45,214 nucleotides of DNA from Bacteroidales bacterium (GTDB lineage: Bacteria; Bacteroidota; Bacteroidia; Bacteroidales; UBA7960), in NCBI GenBank assembly GCA_003552075.1, contig PUOJ01000039.1, positions 1 through 45,214 on the forward strand. The letters are read 5' to 3'. Below the pieces are notes generated by a model. The model saw only the letters and a program-made list of their open reading frames with translations. It was not told the origin of the DNA and ran no database searches. Positions 15,458-24,043 of this stretch are shown piece by piece; the first letter of the stretch is position 1; every line of letters begins with the position of its first letter. The translations under genes were made by a program, and so were the position numbers.

Positions 15458-17575
15458 CTAGCTGATACGGCCCCAGAAAAGTTTATCGGGATAAAGTTCC
15501 TGCAGGCGGCGGCGTACGACGGCGTGGGCCCTGTCTGTCAGCTCAGGATCCATCTTTAAGAGTTGCCTGGCCTGGTCCCGGGCATATTTGAGGATGGGCT
15601 CATCTTCGGTAAGGTCAGCGATCTTCAGGTCGAGGATGCCGCTCTGCTGGGTGCCCTGCAGGTCGCCAGGGCCGCGAAGCTGCAAATCGGTCTCAGCAAT
15701 TGCAAAACCGTCATTGCTCGAAACCATCACCGACAATCGTTTGCGGGCATCCGCACTGAGTTCATCCTTCGACATCAAAATGCAATAGGATTGGTCAGCG
15801 CCCCGGCCCACCCTGCCGCGCAACTGGTGAAGCTGCGACAACCCAAACCGCTCAGCGCTTTCAATCACCATCACGGAAGCATTCGGCACATCAATGCCCA
15901 CCTCGATCACGGTGGTCGCCACCATGATGTGGGTCTGTCCGTCCACGAAACGCTGCATCTCGTAATCCTTGTCGGCAGGCTTCATTTTTCCATGGACAAT
16001 GCTCACGGCATATTCCGGAGGCGGGAATTCCCGCACGATGCTATCATAACCATCCTGGAGGTCCTTGAGGTCGAGTTTCTCTGATTCCTTGATCAAGGGA
16101 TACACAATGTATATCTGCCGGCCTTTTCTGATCTGCTCACGCATGAAACCAAAAACCTTCAACCGGTTGCGGTCGTATTGATGCACGGTTTTAATGGGCT
16201 TGCGTCCCGGGGGCAATTCATCGATCACCGATACATCGAGGTCGCCATACAGGGTCATTGCCAGGGTGCGCGGTATCGGCGTGGCGGTCATCACCAGTAC
16301 GTGCGGCAGCGCCGCACTCTTTTTCCAGAGCCTGGCACGCTGGGCCACGCCAAAACGATGCTGCTCGTCGATTACGACCATGCCAAGTTTCTTAAAGCGC
16401 ACCACATCCTCTATCAAGGCGTGCGTGCCGATCAGGATGTGCAGTTCACCCGCTTCCAGCTCCCGCAAAATGGTTTTTCTTTCCGCGGCCTTCGTGGAGC
16501 CGGTCAACAGTCCGACCCGGATTCCCAGGCTGTCGAGCATCGCACGCACCGACTCGTAATGCTGAAAGGCCAAAATCTCCGTGGGTGCCATCAGGGAAGC
16601 CTGGAAACCATTGTCCAGCGCCATCAGCATGCTCATCACGGCCACCACGGTCTTGCCACTGCCTACGTCGCCCTGCAGCAAGCGGTTCATCTGCCTTCCT
16701 GAAAGGGTGTCTCCCCTGATTTCTTTCAGCACCCGCTTCTGTGCACCAGTAAGTGAGAACGTGAGGCGTTGGTGATAAAAGCCATTGAAATGGTCACCAA
16801 TGTCTGGGAATACATACCCGGTCGCTCGCTCGTTGCGCAAAAGTTTTTGTCGCAAAAGGTTGAGCTGAATATAAAAGAGCTCCTCAAACTTAAGCCTTGC
16901 CCGGGCTTTTTTTAGCTTGAGGACGTCTTCCGGAAAATGTACATGCACCAGAGCTTCCGACTTGGGCAGCAGGCTCAGGGATTTGATCACACGCTCAGGC
17001 AGAGACTCGCTGATATGTTTTTTGGCTGTGGGGATCAGGGTTTTGAGCAACTTCCCGATTCCCCGGCTATCGAGCCCCCTGGATTTGAGTTTTTCTGTAG
17101 AGGGATATACCGGCTGCATCTGGGACCCCTGGTTGATGGCACCGGGGGTAACTGGCTCCACTTCAGGATGTGCGATGGAAAAACCGTCGCCAAAAGGGCT
17201 TGGCTTTCCAAACACGATGTATTCAACACCCGGCTTAAACTGGTCTTTCAGCCATTGAATCCCCCTGAACCAAACAAGCTCCATCCTGCCGGTTTTGTCA
17301 CTCAGCCTGGCAGTCATCCGGGTGGTTCGATGACGCCCATGCAGCTGGATGTGGGATATCTTTCCCCGGATCTGCACGTAGGGCATGTCAGCAGTAACCT
17401 CCTGGATTTTGTGAAACCGGCTGCGATCGATGTATCTGAAAGGATAATAGGTGATCAGGTCGCCAAATGTATGGATGTCTGCCTCTGCCCGCAGCAGCTC
17501 AGCACGCTTGGGACCAACCCCTTTCAGGTATTCAATCGGGGTGTCGAGGTATGTTTTCCCTGTATGATAAGACAT
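15458..17575 (-). CDS. recG: ATP-dependent DNA helicase RecG
   Basis: RecG reverses stalled replication forks and migrates branched DNA. The 705-residue protein has the N-terminal wedge/OB domain (about 60-160, including IRGKISHIQLHGRHR), then two RecA-like motor domains. Motif I is LLQGDVGSGKT (about 300-309), motif II is VVIDEQHRFG (DEQH, about 401-404), motif III VLVMTATPIPRT, and motif VI QLRGRVGRG. The end of the reading frame, LQELYPDKLF, is a typical RecG C terminus. The N-terminal YLKGVGPKRAELL is the usual helix-hairpin-helix-like start. It is transcribed leftwards, convergent with the TonB-family gene. A complex repeat region lies upstream of its start. Confidence 0.96.
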   Translation of the reverse strand: MSYHTGKTYLDTPIEYLKGVGPKRAELLRAEADIHTFGDLITYYPFRYIDRSRFHKIQEVTADMPYVQIRGKISHIQLHGRHRTTRMTARLSDKTGRMELVWFRGIQWLKDQFKPGVEYIVFGKPSPFGDGFSIAHPEVEPVTPGAINQGSQMQPVYPSTEKLKSRGLDSRGIGKLLKTLIPTAKKHISESLPERVIKSLSLLPKSEALVHVHFPEDVLKLKKARARLKFEELFYIQLNLLRQKLLRNERATGYVFPDIGDHFNGFYHQRLTFSLTGAQKRVLKEIRGDTLSGRQMNRLLQGDVGSGKTVVAVMSMLMALDNGFQASLMAPTEILAFQHYESVRAMLDSLGIRVGLLTGSTKAAERKTILRELEAGELHILIGTHALIEDVVRFKKLGMVVIDEQHRFGVAQRARLWKKSAALPHVLVMTATPIPRTLAMTLYGDLDVSVIDELPPGRKPIKTVHQYDRNRLKVFGFMREQIRKGRQIYIVYPLIKESEKLDLKDLQDGYDSIVREFPPPEYAVSIVHGKMKPADKDYEMQRFVDGQTHIMVATTVIEVGIDVPNASVMVIESAERFGLSQLHQLRGRVGRGADQSYCILMSKDELSADARKRLSVMVSSNDGFAIAETDLQLRGPGDLQGTQQSGILDLKIADLTEDEPILKYARDQARQLLKMDPELTDRAHAVVRRRLQELYPDKLFWGRIS

Positions 17576-17698
17576 TGGATCAAAAAAGCTCCCCCAGACC
17601 AGGATAATCTGTAAAAATAATGCAAAATATGCGGAACTGTTCTTATTTTTGAAGAGATTTTTTTGTATAATGAAGACCCTGGTCAGGATTTTTGTTAT

Positions 17699-17853
17699 AC
17701 CAGGGGATGGTTATTGTCACGGGGGCTTTCAGACTAAGTAGGCTATTGGCTGTTGGCTATTGGCTATTGGCTATTAGCTATTGGCTATTGGCAAGAAAGC
17801 CCAAAGCTAAAAACCAATAGCAGCCCCGCAAAAAACACAAACATCAGATAATC
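17699..17853 (+). repeat. Dispersed element A, copy 1
   Basis: The element has a left box of about 42 nt (17700-17741, containing GATGGTTATTGTCAC and GACTAAGTAGG) and seven heptamers of the TATTGGC family (17744-17792, preceded by GGC). A degenerate inverted heptamer tract (GCCCAAA, GCTAAAA, ACCAATA) and a right box AAAACACAAACATCAGATAATC-type (17832-17853) complete it. The boxes match 39938-40085 at about 38 of 43 and 21 of 22 positions. The heptamer arms can pair in RNA or single-stranded DNA. It lies in the divergent region between recG and the oxidoreductase gene, just upstream of element B copy 2. The 17576-17998 gap holds no gene. Confidence 0.75.
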
Positions 17854-17876
17854 AAAAACACGAAAAAAGTATAATC

Positions 17877-18004
17877 ACATGAAACGAGCCATGCCAATCT
17901 ATTGACACACACGAGAATGATTATGTCATGGCGCGTTTGGCTTCGCCGAGCTCGCAAGTGCTCGGTTCATGTGCCCGAAATATAAAAATTATAAACACAT
18001 GAAA
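17877..18004 (+). repeat. Dispersed leader element B, copy 2
   Basis: This is the longer copy of the element also found at 2721-2820. It is bounded by imperfect terminal inverted repeats CATGAAACGAGC (17878-17889) and GCTCGGTTCATG (17960-17971), 11 of 12 complementary. Inside are the inverted GCCATG (17888-17893) / CATGGC (17927-17932) pair and a GGCTTCGCC mini-hairpin absent from copy 1. The 3' end, ATTATAAACACATGAAAA, is identical in both copies and includes the start codon of the downstream gene. Confidence 0.75.
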
Positions 18005-18943
18005 ATTTTGATCTTCGGTGCAGGTGTGATTGGTACCACCTACGCCTGGCAGCTGGCAGAAGCCGGCTTTGACGTAACGCTCTTCGTGCGGAAGCTTCGC
18101 ATGGTGCGCTATGCAAATTCTGGCCAGGCCATCACCTACAGCGACATGCGGAGCAGACAATCGGATCACGGCAACACCGTGTTCCGGCCCAAGGTGATTG
18201 ACAACCTGCATTCCAAACAGACATTTGACCTTATTGTTGTCAGCGTACGCAGCAACCAGTGGAACGATACGATTCCCTTTGTAGCCAAGCATTCAGGCAC
18301 GGCAGACATTCTGTTTCTCGGGAACATCTGGGATGAGCTGCAGCTGGCAAACAAACTGCTTCCCAAAGGCAGGTACTTCCTGGGTTACCCGGAAATGGTG
18401 ATGGGCGGACACCTTGATAACGGCATCAGCACCTATCTTTTCGGGAAGGGATATACCCTTATTGGAGAGCCTGATGGCAAGGCGAGCGAGCGGACGACCC
18501 AATTTGCTGAGCTATTGAAAAAGGCCGGCATGCAGCCTAAAATCCACCACAGGATACGCGACTACCTGTGCGGGCGTTACCTTGTGTCGGCCATCACACC
18601 CGGCTTGCTGAGCAAGGCTGGTGGCGCCAGGTTACTGGCAGAAAACAAAACCTTGTTGAAGCAATACATCCTGGCACTAAAGGAAGGCCAGAAGGTTTGC
18701 CGGAAAAGAGGTGCCGGCAAGGCTGACCTGTTCCCATTCAACCGGTTTTTCCTGCCCCGGTTTCTGCTCACACGGATGATCGCTGCCGGCATGGGTGACG
18801 AAATGCAGGCAGCGATGGATACGCACATGAAATATGGCGAAGCTGAAAAGAAGAGTCAGTTTGAAAAGGTATTGAAAACCGGGAGAAAGATGAAGGTGTC
18901 GATGCCTTACTGGGCCTCGTTTGAAAAGTACATGGACTTCTAG
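17999..18943 (+). CDS. Ketopantoate reductase-family oxidoreductase
   Basis: From the ATG at 17999 the protein has 314 residues. It opens with a Rossmann NAD(P)-binding motif, KILIFGAGVIGTTYAWQLAEAG (GxGxxG at about 7-12), followed by a strand ending in LFVRK, then FDLIVVSVRSNQW, typical of the ApbA/PanE family. The C-terminal half is helical and contains the family-like region around YLCGRYLVSAITPG. Members reduce ketopantoate in coenzyme A synthesis, but many paralogues do not. The catalytic Lys/Glu pattern of true PanE is not clear, and no pantothenate genes are adjacent. A start at 17969 would add ten residues before the Rossmann strand and was rejected. Confidence 0.75.
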   Translation: MKILIFGAGVIGTTYAWQLAEAGFDVTLFVRKLRMVRYANSGQAITYSDMRSRQSDHGNTVFRPKVIDNLHSKQTFDLIVVSVRSNQWNDTIPFVAKHSGTADILFLGNIWDELQLANKLLPKGRYFLGYPEMVMGGHLDNGISTYLFGKGYTLIGEPDGKASERTTQFAELLKKAGMQPKIHHRIRDYLCGRYLVSAITPGLLSKAGGARLLAENKTLLKQYILALKEGQKVCRKRGAGKADLFPFNRFFLPRFLLTRMIAAGMGDEMQAAMDTHMKYGEAEKKSQFEKVLKTGRKMKVSMPYWASFEKYMDF

Positions 18944-19362
18944 TGTCATCTCAACGCTACTTTAGCCGGGCCCAAGTCTTGATCTATTTCCTCATCTCTG
19001 CAAAATAAAACCCATACATGGCTCATGCGATGCGCGGTTCTCTTTTTTGCGCTTAGAAAAGAACGCTGCGACTCAAGCGACACCCTGGCATGGACACGAC
19101 ACCAGCATATAGGGCAGCCAGTGGGTTTTTGCTGACAGAGATGATACACGCCAAATATTTGCCGGGCATACACGTTAACAAACTAACCGGTGAACAAAAC
19201 ATTGCCAAGAAATGTATACCTTTACCAAGCCAGGCACTTAGCCTGCATTATTCAGGCCATCTGCTTCCTTACGCCTCGCATCTGACCTGAATTAAAAGCA
19301 CGCATAATAAAGCGTAGCCCTTTCGTCTTTTTGGCATATAGACATACATAAAATACAGACTT
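18944..19362. other. Intergenic region before the outer-membrane barrel gene
   Basis: I see no gene or RNA in these 419 nt. Small features include a possible imperfect hairpin around GTTCTCTTTT and GAAAAGAAC (about 19038-19064) and a short GCCTG/CAGGC pair near 19240-19256. No complete -33/-7 promoter was found before 19363. Confidence 0.35.
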
Positions 19363-20091
19363 ATGCAAAGAACCCTGCTCCCCATCGCGATCATTCTGAT
19401 ACTGGCTTCCGTTACTGTAAAAGCCTTTGAACCACCCCGCATGCATCCCACCGACCGCTTTATGGTGACTTTGTTTACGGATGTATGGCAGGACACCCCG
19501 GACGGGATGGACCTGAATACCATCCAGCGCGGCGTCAGCATTGAGGCCATGCAGGACATGCCCCTTGGCCGGAGCAATTTCAGTGTGGCCGCCGGACTAG
19601 GCTTTACCAGCCATAACCTCTACAGCGATCACCGATACCTCTATAACCCGCAGGAAGACGCACACGATTTTTATCCCATCCAGCTGGATTATGACAAAAA
19701 CAAAATCAGCCTGAACTATATTGATGTGCCTGTGCAATTCCGCTTTCGCTCCCGCGACCTGGAAAGGACATTCCGCTTGTATGCAGGCGTCAGGGCCGGC
19801 TACCTTATAAATGCCCACACCAAATATGAAGGCAAGGCGTATTTTGCAGAACCAGGAGGGATTCAGTTCAGCCCGTATGCACCGCATGACATGGATGCGG
19901 TGCCGCGCACCACGAAGATTAAGGAGCATAAGCTGAAAAACATCAACGATTTTCGTATCGGCATTGCGGCCATGATCGGCTATGGCCGCTTCAACGTACA
20001 TTTCTCCTATCCCCTCACCGACCTTTTTGAAGACAACAGCGCAGAAGAGATGCGACCGATTTCCCTGGGCCTTACGCTTATTCTCTTTTAA
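19363..20091 (+). CDS. PorT-like outer membrane beta-barrel protein
   Basis: The 242-residue protein begins with a Sec signal peptide (MQRTLLPIAIILILASVTVKA, cleavage after about residue 21). The mature part alternates hydrophobic and polar residues as in an 8-10-stranded barrel and ends in the aromatic SLGLTLILF, a typical outer-membrane insertion signal. Segments such as SLNYIDVPVQFRFRS and RLYAGVRAGYLI resemble the PorT-like OMP_b-brl_2 family of Bacteroidota. Some relatives take part in type IX secretion, but no porin-secretion genes are nearby, so the role is unknown. It stands alone between an oxidoreductase gene and the convergent PAP2-like gene. Confidence 0.75.
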   Translation: MQRTLLPIAIILILASVTVKAFEPPRMHPTDRFMVTLFTDVWQDTPDGMDLNTIQRGVSIEAMQDMPLGRSNFSVAAGLGFTSHNLYSDHRYLYNPQEDAHDFYPIQLDYDKNKISLNYIDVPVQFRFRSRDLERTFRLYAGVRAGYLINAHTKYEGKAYFAEPGGIQFSPYAPHDMDAVPRTTKIKEHKLKNINDFRIGIAAMIGYGRFNVHFSYPLTDLFEDNSAEEMRPISLGLTLILF

Positions 20092-20185
20092 GCGCCAATG
20101 ACACTGTGTTCAATGTTGCGCGGGACTTAGCGCAAGTACGGGTAAATGCATCGTGTGGTTAGTTTTTATGAAGTGATTGGGTTAA

Positions 20186-20812
20186 TTAAACCCTCAGGAA
20201 GAGGTACAGCAGGATCATCACCAGCACTCCGAGAAGGTATCCGGCATAGACCTCTGCAGGCTTATGGGCTTTCACATGTAACCGTGAGGCGGCTGTCAAT
20301 CCGGATACGAGGAATGCGGCCATGATCAGCAGATGCATGTCGGGCTGCAGCAACAGGGCCGTCACGATCATGAAACCGGTGAGCCCGCCCAGTGAAACCA
20401 TATGGATGCTGATTTTCCAGCGAATGGAGATCAACAGGCTCAGAAGCACCAGCAGCGTGGCTCCCATCATGAAAAAGTCGATCAGGCTGGGCAGTTGCAA
20501 CTGCCGCAACAGGTAGTAGGTCATGAAGAAGGTGACCGCCGCGACCATTAGGGGTAAAAGCCGTTCGGCACGCTCACGGAGGAGGTAGTCCCGGATATGG
20601 CCGGTGCGCTTCAGGACAAGCACCGACAAGACCGGCAGGATGGCTGTGTTTACGAATACCATCAGCAGCACGTACCGCCGCACTTCCAAGGGCAGGGTGA
20701 GGCTGATGTAAGTGTTGAGCCGGAACAGGATGAACAGCCCGATGGTGGGAAGGATCAGGGGGTGAAACAACGTACTGAACACCCGTGCAACGCCATCAAG
20801 CAAACGCTCCAT
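20186..20812 (-). CDS. PAP2-like integral membrane protein
   Basis: The 208-residue protein has about six membrane segments. In the C-terminal half it keeps a shadow of the PAP2 phosphatase signature: SIHMVSLGG in place of PSGH, then SRLHVKAHKPAEVYAG, matching SRxxxxxHxxxD with Glu for Asp. The first motif is reduced to RERAERLLPL. It may be a lipid-phosphate phosphatase with altered chemistry or a non-enzymatic relative. Its start codon directly abuts the rpoN stop codon, with no gap, so it is translated from the rpoN message. That link to rpoN is positional only. Confidence 0.65.
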   Translation of the reverse strand: MERLLDGVARVFSTLFHPLILPTIGLFILFRLNTYISLTLPLEVRRYVLLMVFVNTAILPVLSVLVLKRTGHIRDYLLRERAERLLPLMVAAVTFFMTYYLLRQLQLPSLIDFFMMGATLLVLLSLLISIRWKISIHMVSLGGLTGFMIVTALLLQPDMHLLIMAAFLVSGLTAASRLHVKAHKPAEVYAGYLLGVLVMILLYLFLRV

Positions 20813-22309
20813 TTATACCAATTCTTTTCTTAAACGTGCTACGGGAATATCAAGCTGTTCACGATACTTGGCCACCGTGCGCCGGGCAATGTTGTATCCC
20901 TTGTCTTTGAGGATGGCAGCCAGCTGATCGTCGGTGAGGGGTTTCTTTTTATCCTCCGCATCAATACAATCCTGTAAAATCTTTTTTACTTCACGGGTAG
21001 ACACCTCTTCACCTTTGTCGGTCTGCAAGGATTCGGAGAAAAACTCCTTGAGCAGGAAGGTGCCAAAGGGGGTTTGCACATATTTGCTGTTGGCCACCCG
21101 TGAAATGGTCGATATGTCGAGTTGTACCATATCGGCGATGTCTTTGAGGATCATCGGCTTCAGCTTGGTCTCATCCCCGGTAAGGAAATACTCCCGCTGA
21201 AACTCCAGGATGGCTTGCATCGTGACCATCAAGGTGTTCTGACGCTGTTTGATGGCATCGATGAACCATTTGGCGCTGTCCAGCTTTTGCTTGACAAAGG
21301 AAAGGGCATCTTTCTGGCGCTTGTCAGCCTTGCCTTTGGACTCCGCCATGGCACGGAACATCTCTGAATAAGTGCGGTTAATGCGCAGGTCCGGTGTGTT
21401 ATGGCTGTTGAGCGCAAGCTCCAACTCCCCGTCGTTATGAGACAGGATGAAGTCTGGAACCACATATTGCGCGCCCCTGCCCTCCATCAGGGCACTGCCC
21501 GGCTTGGGATTCAGCTTGAGGATCTCATCAATGGCCGCTTTCAGGTCCTCATCGGTGAGACTGTGTTTCTTTTTGATCTTGTCATAATGCTTCCTGGTGA
21601 AGTCATTGAAGTTTTTGCCCAGGATCAGGGTGGCGTGTTCAATGGCCTTTGTCTTTGGGGCCTTACGACGGACCTGCAACAAAAGGCATTCCTGGAGGTC
21701 TCTGGCTCCCACACCCGGAGGGTCAAACTCCTGGATCAGGCGCAACAGGTCAAGCACTTCGGAAAAATCGGTCTGGATGTTCTGATTAAACGCCAGGTCG
21801 TCGATCAATGAATGGATGTCGCGTTGCAGGTAGCCAGAATCATCGATGTTGCCGATGATATGGGAGGCGATAAGGTATTCGCGTTCGTTGAGGTCTCGCA
21901 GGCCCAGCTGCGCATGCAAGGCCTCCTGCGGACTCGGACCGGCCACGAAGGGCATTTCCCTGTTCTCATCATCTGCAGAGGTATTGTTGGCATGCAGTTT
22001 ATAATCAGGAATCTCCTCATCGTCGATATAGTCATCGAAGTCGAATTCGTCTTCAGCTTGCTGGGCAGCCTCTTCTTCACCGGCTTCCTTACCCGTTTCC
22101 ATGGCGCTGTCGTAGTCATCGTCGTTGTTATCCTGGTACTCTGCCTCTTCATACAGGTCTTCACCCTCTTCCAGCGCAGGGTTTTCTTCAATTTCCTGTT
22201 TGATACGCTGGTCCAGCAACAGTGCAGGCACCTGCAACAGCTTCATCAGCTGGATCTGTTGCGGAGACAGCTTCTGCATTAACTTCTGTTGCAGCCTTTG
22301 TTTTAACAT
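20813..22309 (-). CDS. rpoN: RNA polymerase sigma-54 factor
   Basis: RpoN directs RNA polymerase to -24/-12 promoters and needs enhancer-binding ATPases for open-complex formation. The 498-residue protein has the Gln/Leu-rich activator-interacting region I (QKLSPQQIQLMKLLQVP), a very acidic region II (about 45-110), the core-binding region (SPQEALHAQLGL, NIDDSGYL, GVGARDLQECLLLQ), a helix-turn-helix area (DISTISRVANSKYVQTPFG), and the RpoN box ARRTVAKYRE (about 475-484). No enhancer-binding protein is encoded in the window. The upstream gap to asnS is 94 nt and contains a CAAAAATA match at 22380-22387, a possible minus-strand -7 box. Confidence 0.96.
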   Translation of the reverse strand: MLKQRLQQKLMQKLSPQQIQLMKLLQVPALLLDQRIKQEIEENPALEEGEDLYEEAEYQDNNDDDYDSAMETGKEAGEEEAAQQAEDEFDFDDYIDDEEIPDYKLHANNTSADDENREMPFVAGPSPQEALHAQLGLRDLNEREYLIASHIIGNIDDSGYLQRDIHSLIDDLAFNQNIQTDFSEVLDLLRLIQEFDPPGVGARDLQECLLLQVRRKAPKTKAIEHATLILGKNFNDFTRKHYDKIKKKHSLTDEDLKAAIDEILKLNPKPGSALMEGRGAQYVVPDFILSHNDGELELALNSHNTPDLRINRTYSEMFRAMAESKGKADKRQKDALSFVKQKLDSAKWFIDAIKQRQNTLMVTMQAILEFQREYFLTGDETKLKPMILKDIADMVQLDISTISRVANSKYVQTPFGTFLLKEFFSESLQTDKGEEVSTREVKKILQDCIDAEDKKKPLTDDQLAAILKDKGYNIARRTVAKYREQLDIPVARLRKELV

Positions 22310-22403
22310 AAAACCAGGTGTTTAACGCATGTACAATGTATCTGTCATCGGGCGCCATGATGTGCAGGCACCGGTATCTCAAAAATAAGAAAAAACTTTG
22401 AGA

Positions 22404-23813
22404 TCAGAATTCAGCATTTTGCGGCGCCCGCGGGAATGGGATCACATCCCGGATGTTGCCCATGCCGGTGACAAACAGCATCAGCCGTTCGAAACCAAGT
22501 CCAAATCCGCTATGTGGTGCGGTACCGAACTTGCGTGTTTCCAGGTACCACCACACATCGCTCGTTTCAATGCCCATCTCGTGGATTCGTCCATGCAGCT
22601 TGTCGTAATCTTCTTCACGCTGCGAACCGCCCACGATTTCGCCAATGCCCGGAAAGAGCACGTCCATCGCCCTGACCGTCTTTCCGTCGTCATTCAGCTT
22701 CATATAAAAAGCCTTGATGTCGCGGGGGTAGTCGGTGAGGATCACTGGCTTGCCATAAGCCTCTTCCACCAGGTAGCGCTCGTGCTCAGACTGCAGGTCC
22801 ACGCCCCACTTTACGGGGTATTCAAATTTTTTTCCAGACTTTTCCAGCACAGCAATGGCTTCTGTATAGGTCAGCCGCTCAAAGGTATGCTCCTGCACCA
22901 TGCGCAGCCGTTCAAAAAGTTTGTCGTCGTACATCTTCTGCAGGAAAGCCAGGTCGTCTTCACAATGCGCAAGCAGGTAGGCCACCAGGTACTTCAGGAA
23001 GCTTTCGGCCAGGTCCATGTTGTCGTGGATGTCGTAGAAGGCCATCTCCGGCTCAATCATCCAGAATTCAGAGAGATGCCTGGAGGTATTGGAGTTTTCA
23101 GCCCGGAATGTGGGGCCAAAGGTATAGATGTTGCTCAAAGCAAGGGCGCCCAGTTCTCCCTCCAGCTGGCCGCTCACGGTAAGGTTCGTTTCCTTTCCGA
23201 AGAAGTCCTGGCTGTAATCCACCTCCCCTTTATCATCCAGCGGTGGGTTTTTGAGGTCCAACGTCGTCACCCTGAACATCTCGCCTGCCCCTTCTGCATC
23301 TGATCCGGTGATGATGGGCGTATGAAGATAATAGAAGCCCTCGTCGTTGAAAAATTTGTGTATTGCGAAAGAAAGCGCATGGCGGATGCGAAAGATCGCG
23401 CCAAAAGTATTGGTTCTTGGCCGCAAGTGGGCTATTTCGCGCAAGAACTCCAGGCTGTGGCCTTTTTTCTGTAAAGGATATTTTTCCGGATCGGCTGAGC
23501 CGTATAAGGTGATCTCTGTTGCCTGTACTTCTACACTTTGTCCCTTACCCTGCGACTCCACCAGCTTTCCGTTGACCGAAATGCAGGAGCCCGTGGTAAT
23601 TTGCCGAAGCAGCTCATCATTACCAAATGCCTTCACGTCCACCACAACCTGCAGGTTATGGATGATGGAACCGTCATTCAGCGCAATGAAAGCCACATTC
23701 TTGTTCCCGCGTCGCGTGCGGACCCACCCCTTGACGTTGATTTCCTGGCCGATCAGGGCCTGGTTATCCTTTTTCAGCAGGTCAAACACCCTTTTTCTGT
23801 CCAGTTTCTTCAT
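22404..23813 (-). CDS. asnS: Asparaginyl-tRNA synthetase
   Basis: This class IIb synthetase charges tRNA-Asn. The 469-residue protein has an N-terminal OB-fold anticodon-binding domain (about 20-110, [23 protein letters not shown]). The class II catalytic core has motif 2 [20 protein letters not shown] and motif 3 [22 protein letters not shown], followed by the C-terminal FPRAP. The asparagine type rather than the aspartate type is indicated by overall length, the absence of the bacterial AspRS insert, and the [16 protein letters not shown] pattern. The start is preceded by a GACTTTTTGACATTT-like array (23831-23867) shared with the sufC leader. Initiation appears to be without a Shine-Dalgarno sequence. 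Confidence 0.96.
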   Translation of the reverse strand: MKKLDRKRVFDLLKKDNQALIGQEINVKGWVRTRRGNKNVAFIALNDGSIIHNLQVVVDVKAFGNDELLRQITTGSCISVNGKLVESQGKGQSVEVQATEITLYGSADPEKYPLQKKGHSLEFLREIAHLRPRTNTFGAIFRIRHALSFAIHKFFNDEGFYYLHTPIITGSDAEGAGEMFRVTTLDLKNPPLDDKGEVDYSQDFFGKETNLTVSGQLEGELGALALSNIYTFGPTFRAENSNTSRHLSEFWMIEPEMAFYDIHDNMDLAESFLKYLVAYLLAHCEDDLAFLQKMYDDKLFERLRMVQEHTFERLTYTEAIAVLEKSGKKFEYPVKWGVDLQSEHERYLVEEAYGKPVILTDYPRDIKAFYMKLNDDGKTVRAMDVLFPGIGEIVGGSQREEDYDKLHGRIHEMGIETSDVWWYLETRKFGTAPHSGFGLGFERLMLFVTGMGNIRDVIPFPRAPQNAEF

Positions 23814-23830
23814 CGGTTATCGTATTATAT

Positions 23831-23867
23831 AAATGTCAAAAAGTCGAAAGGTCAAAAGGTCAAAAAG
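23831..23867 (-). repeat. GTCAAAA-type array before the asnS start
   Basis: Read on the minus strand, degenerate units of GACCTTTT, GACCTTTC and GACTTTTTGACATTT end 17 nt before the asnS ATG. The 19 nt at 23831-23849 are an exact reverse complement of 8479-8497 in the sufC leader. Confidence 0.7.
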
Positions 23868-24043
23868 CCCGGGGGCGCATGGTTTTGCATGCATTTGACA
23901 CCCCTTATGATTGACCGCTGATCCAATGACTTATTCTTACTTCATGCTCCCGGCACCCTCACCCTATCCTACGTGTACCAAATACCCTGTCGTGGCATTT
24001 GCACTTGCCGGGTTTGCAAAAATACAATCTATTTTGGAAAGAT

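Noticed and set aside
1244-19034. A 14-nt near-match (GGCTCATGCGAYGC) between the prs leader (minus strand, about 1244-1258) and about 19020-19033
   Set aside because: The match is short, does not extend on either side and could be chance in 45 kb.
22398-23303. A 301-codon frame on the plus strand opposite asnS
   Set aside because: It is a shadow of the asnS coding strand with no motif of its own; the same holds for the long antisense frames over sufB and sufD.
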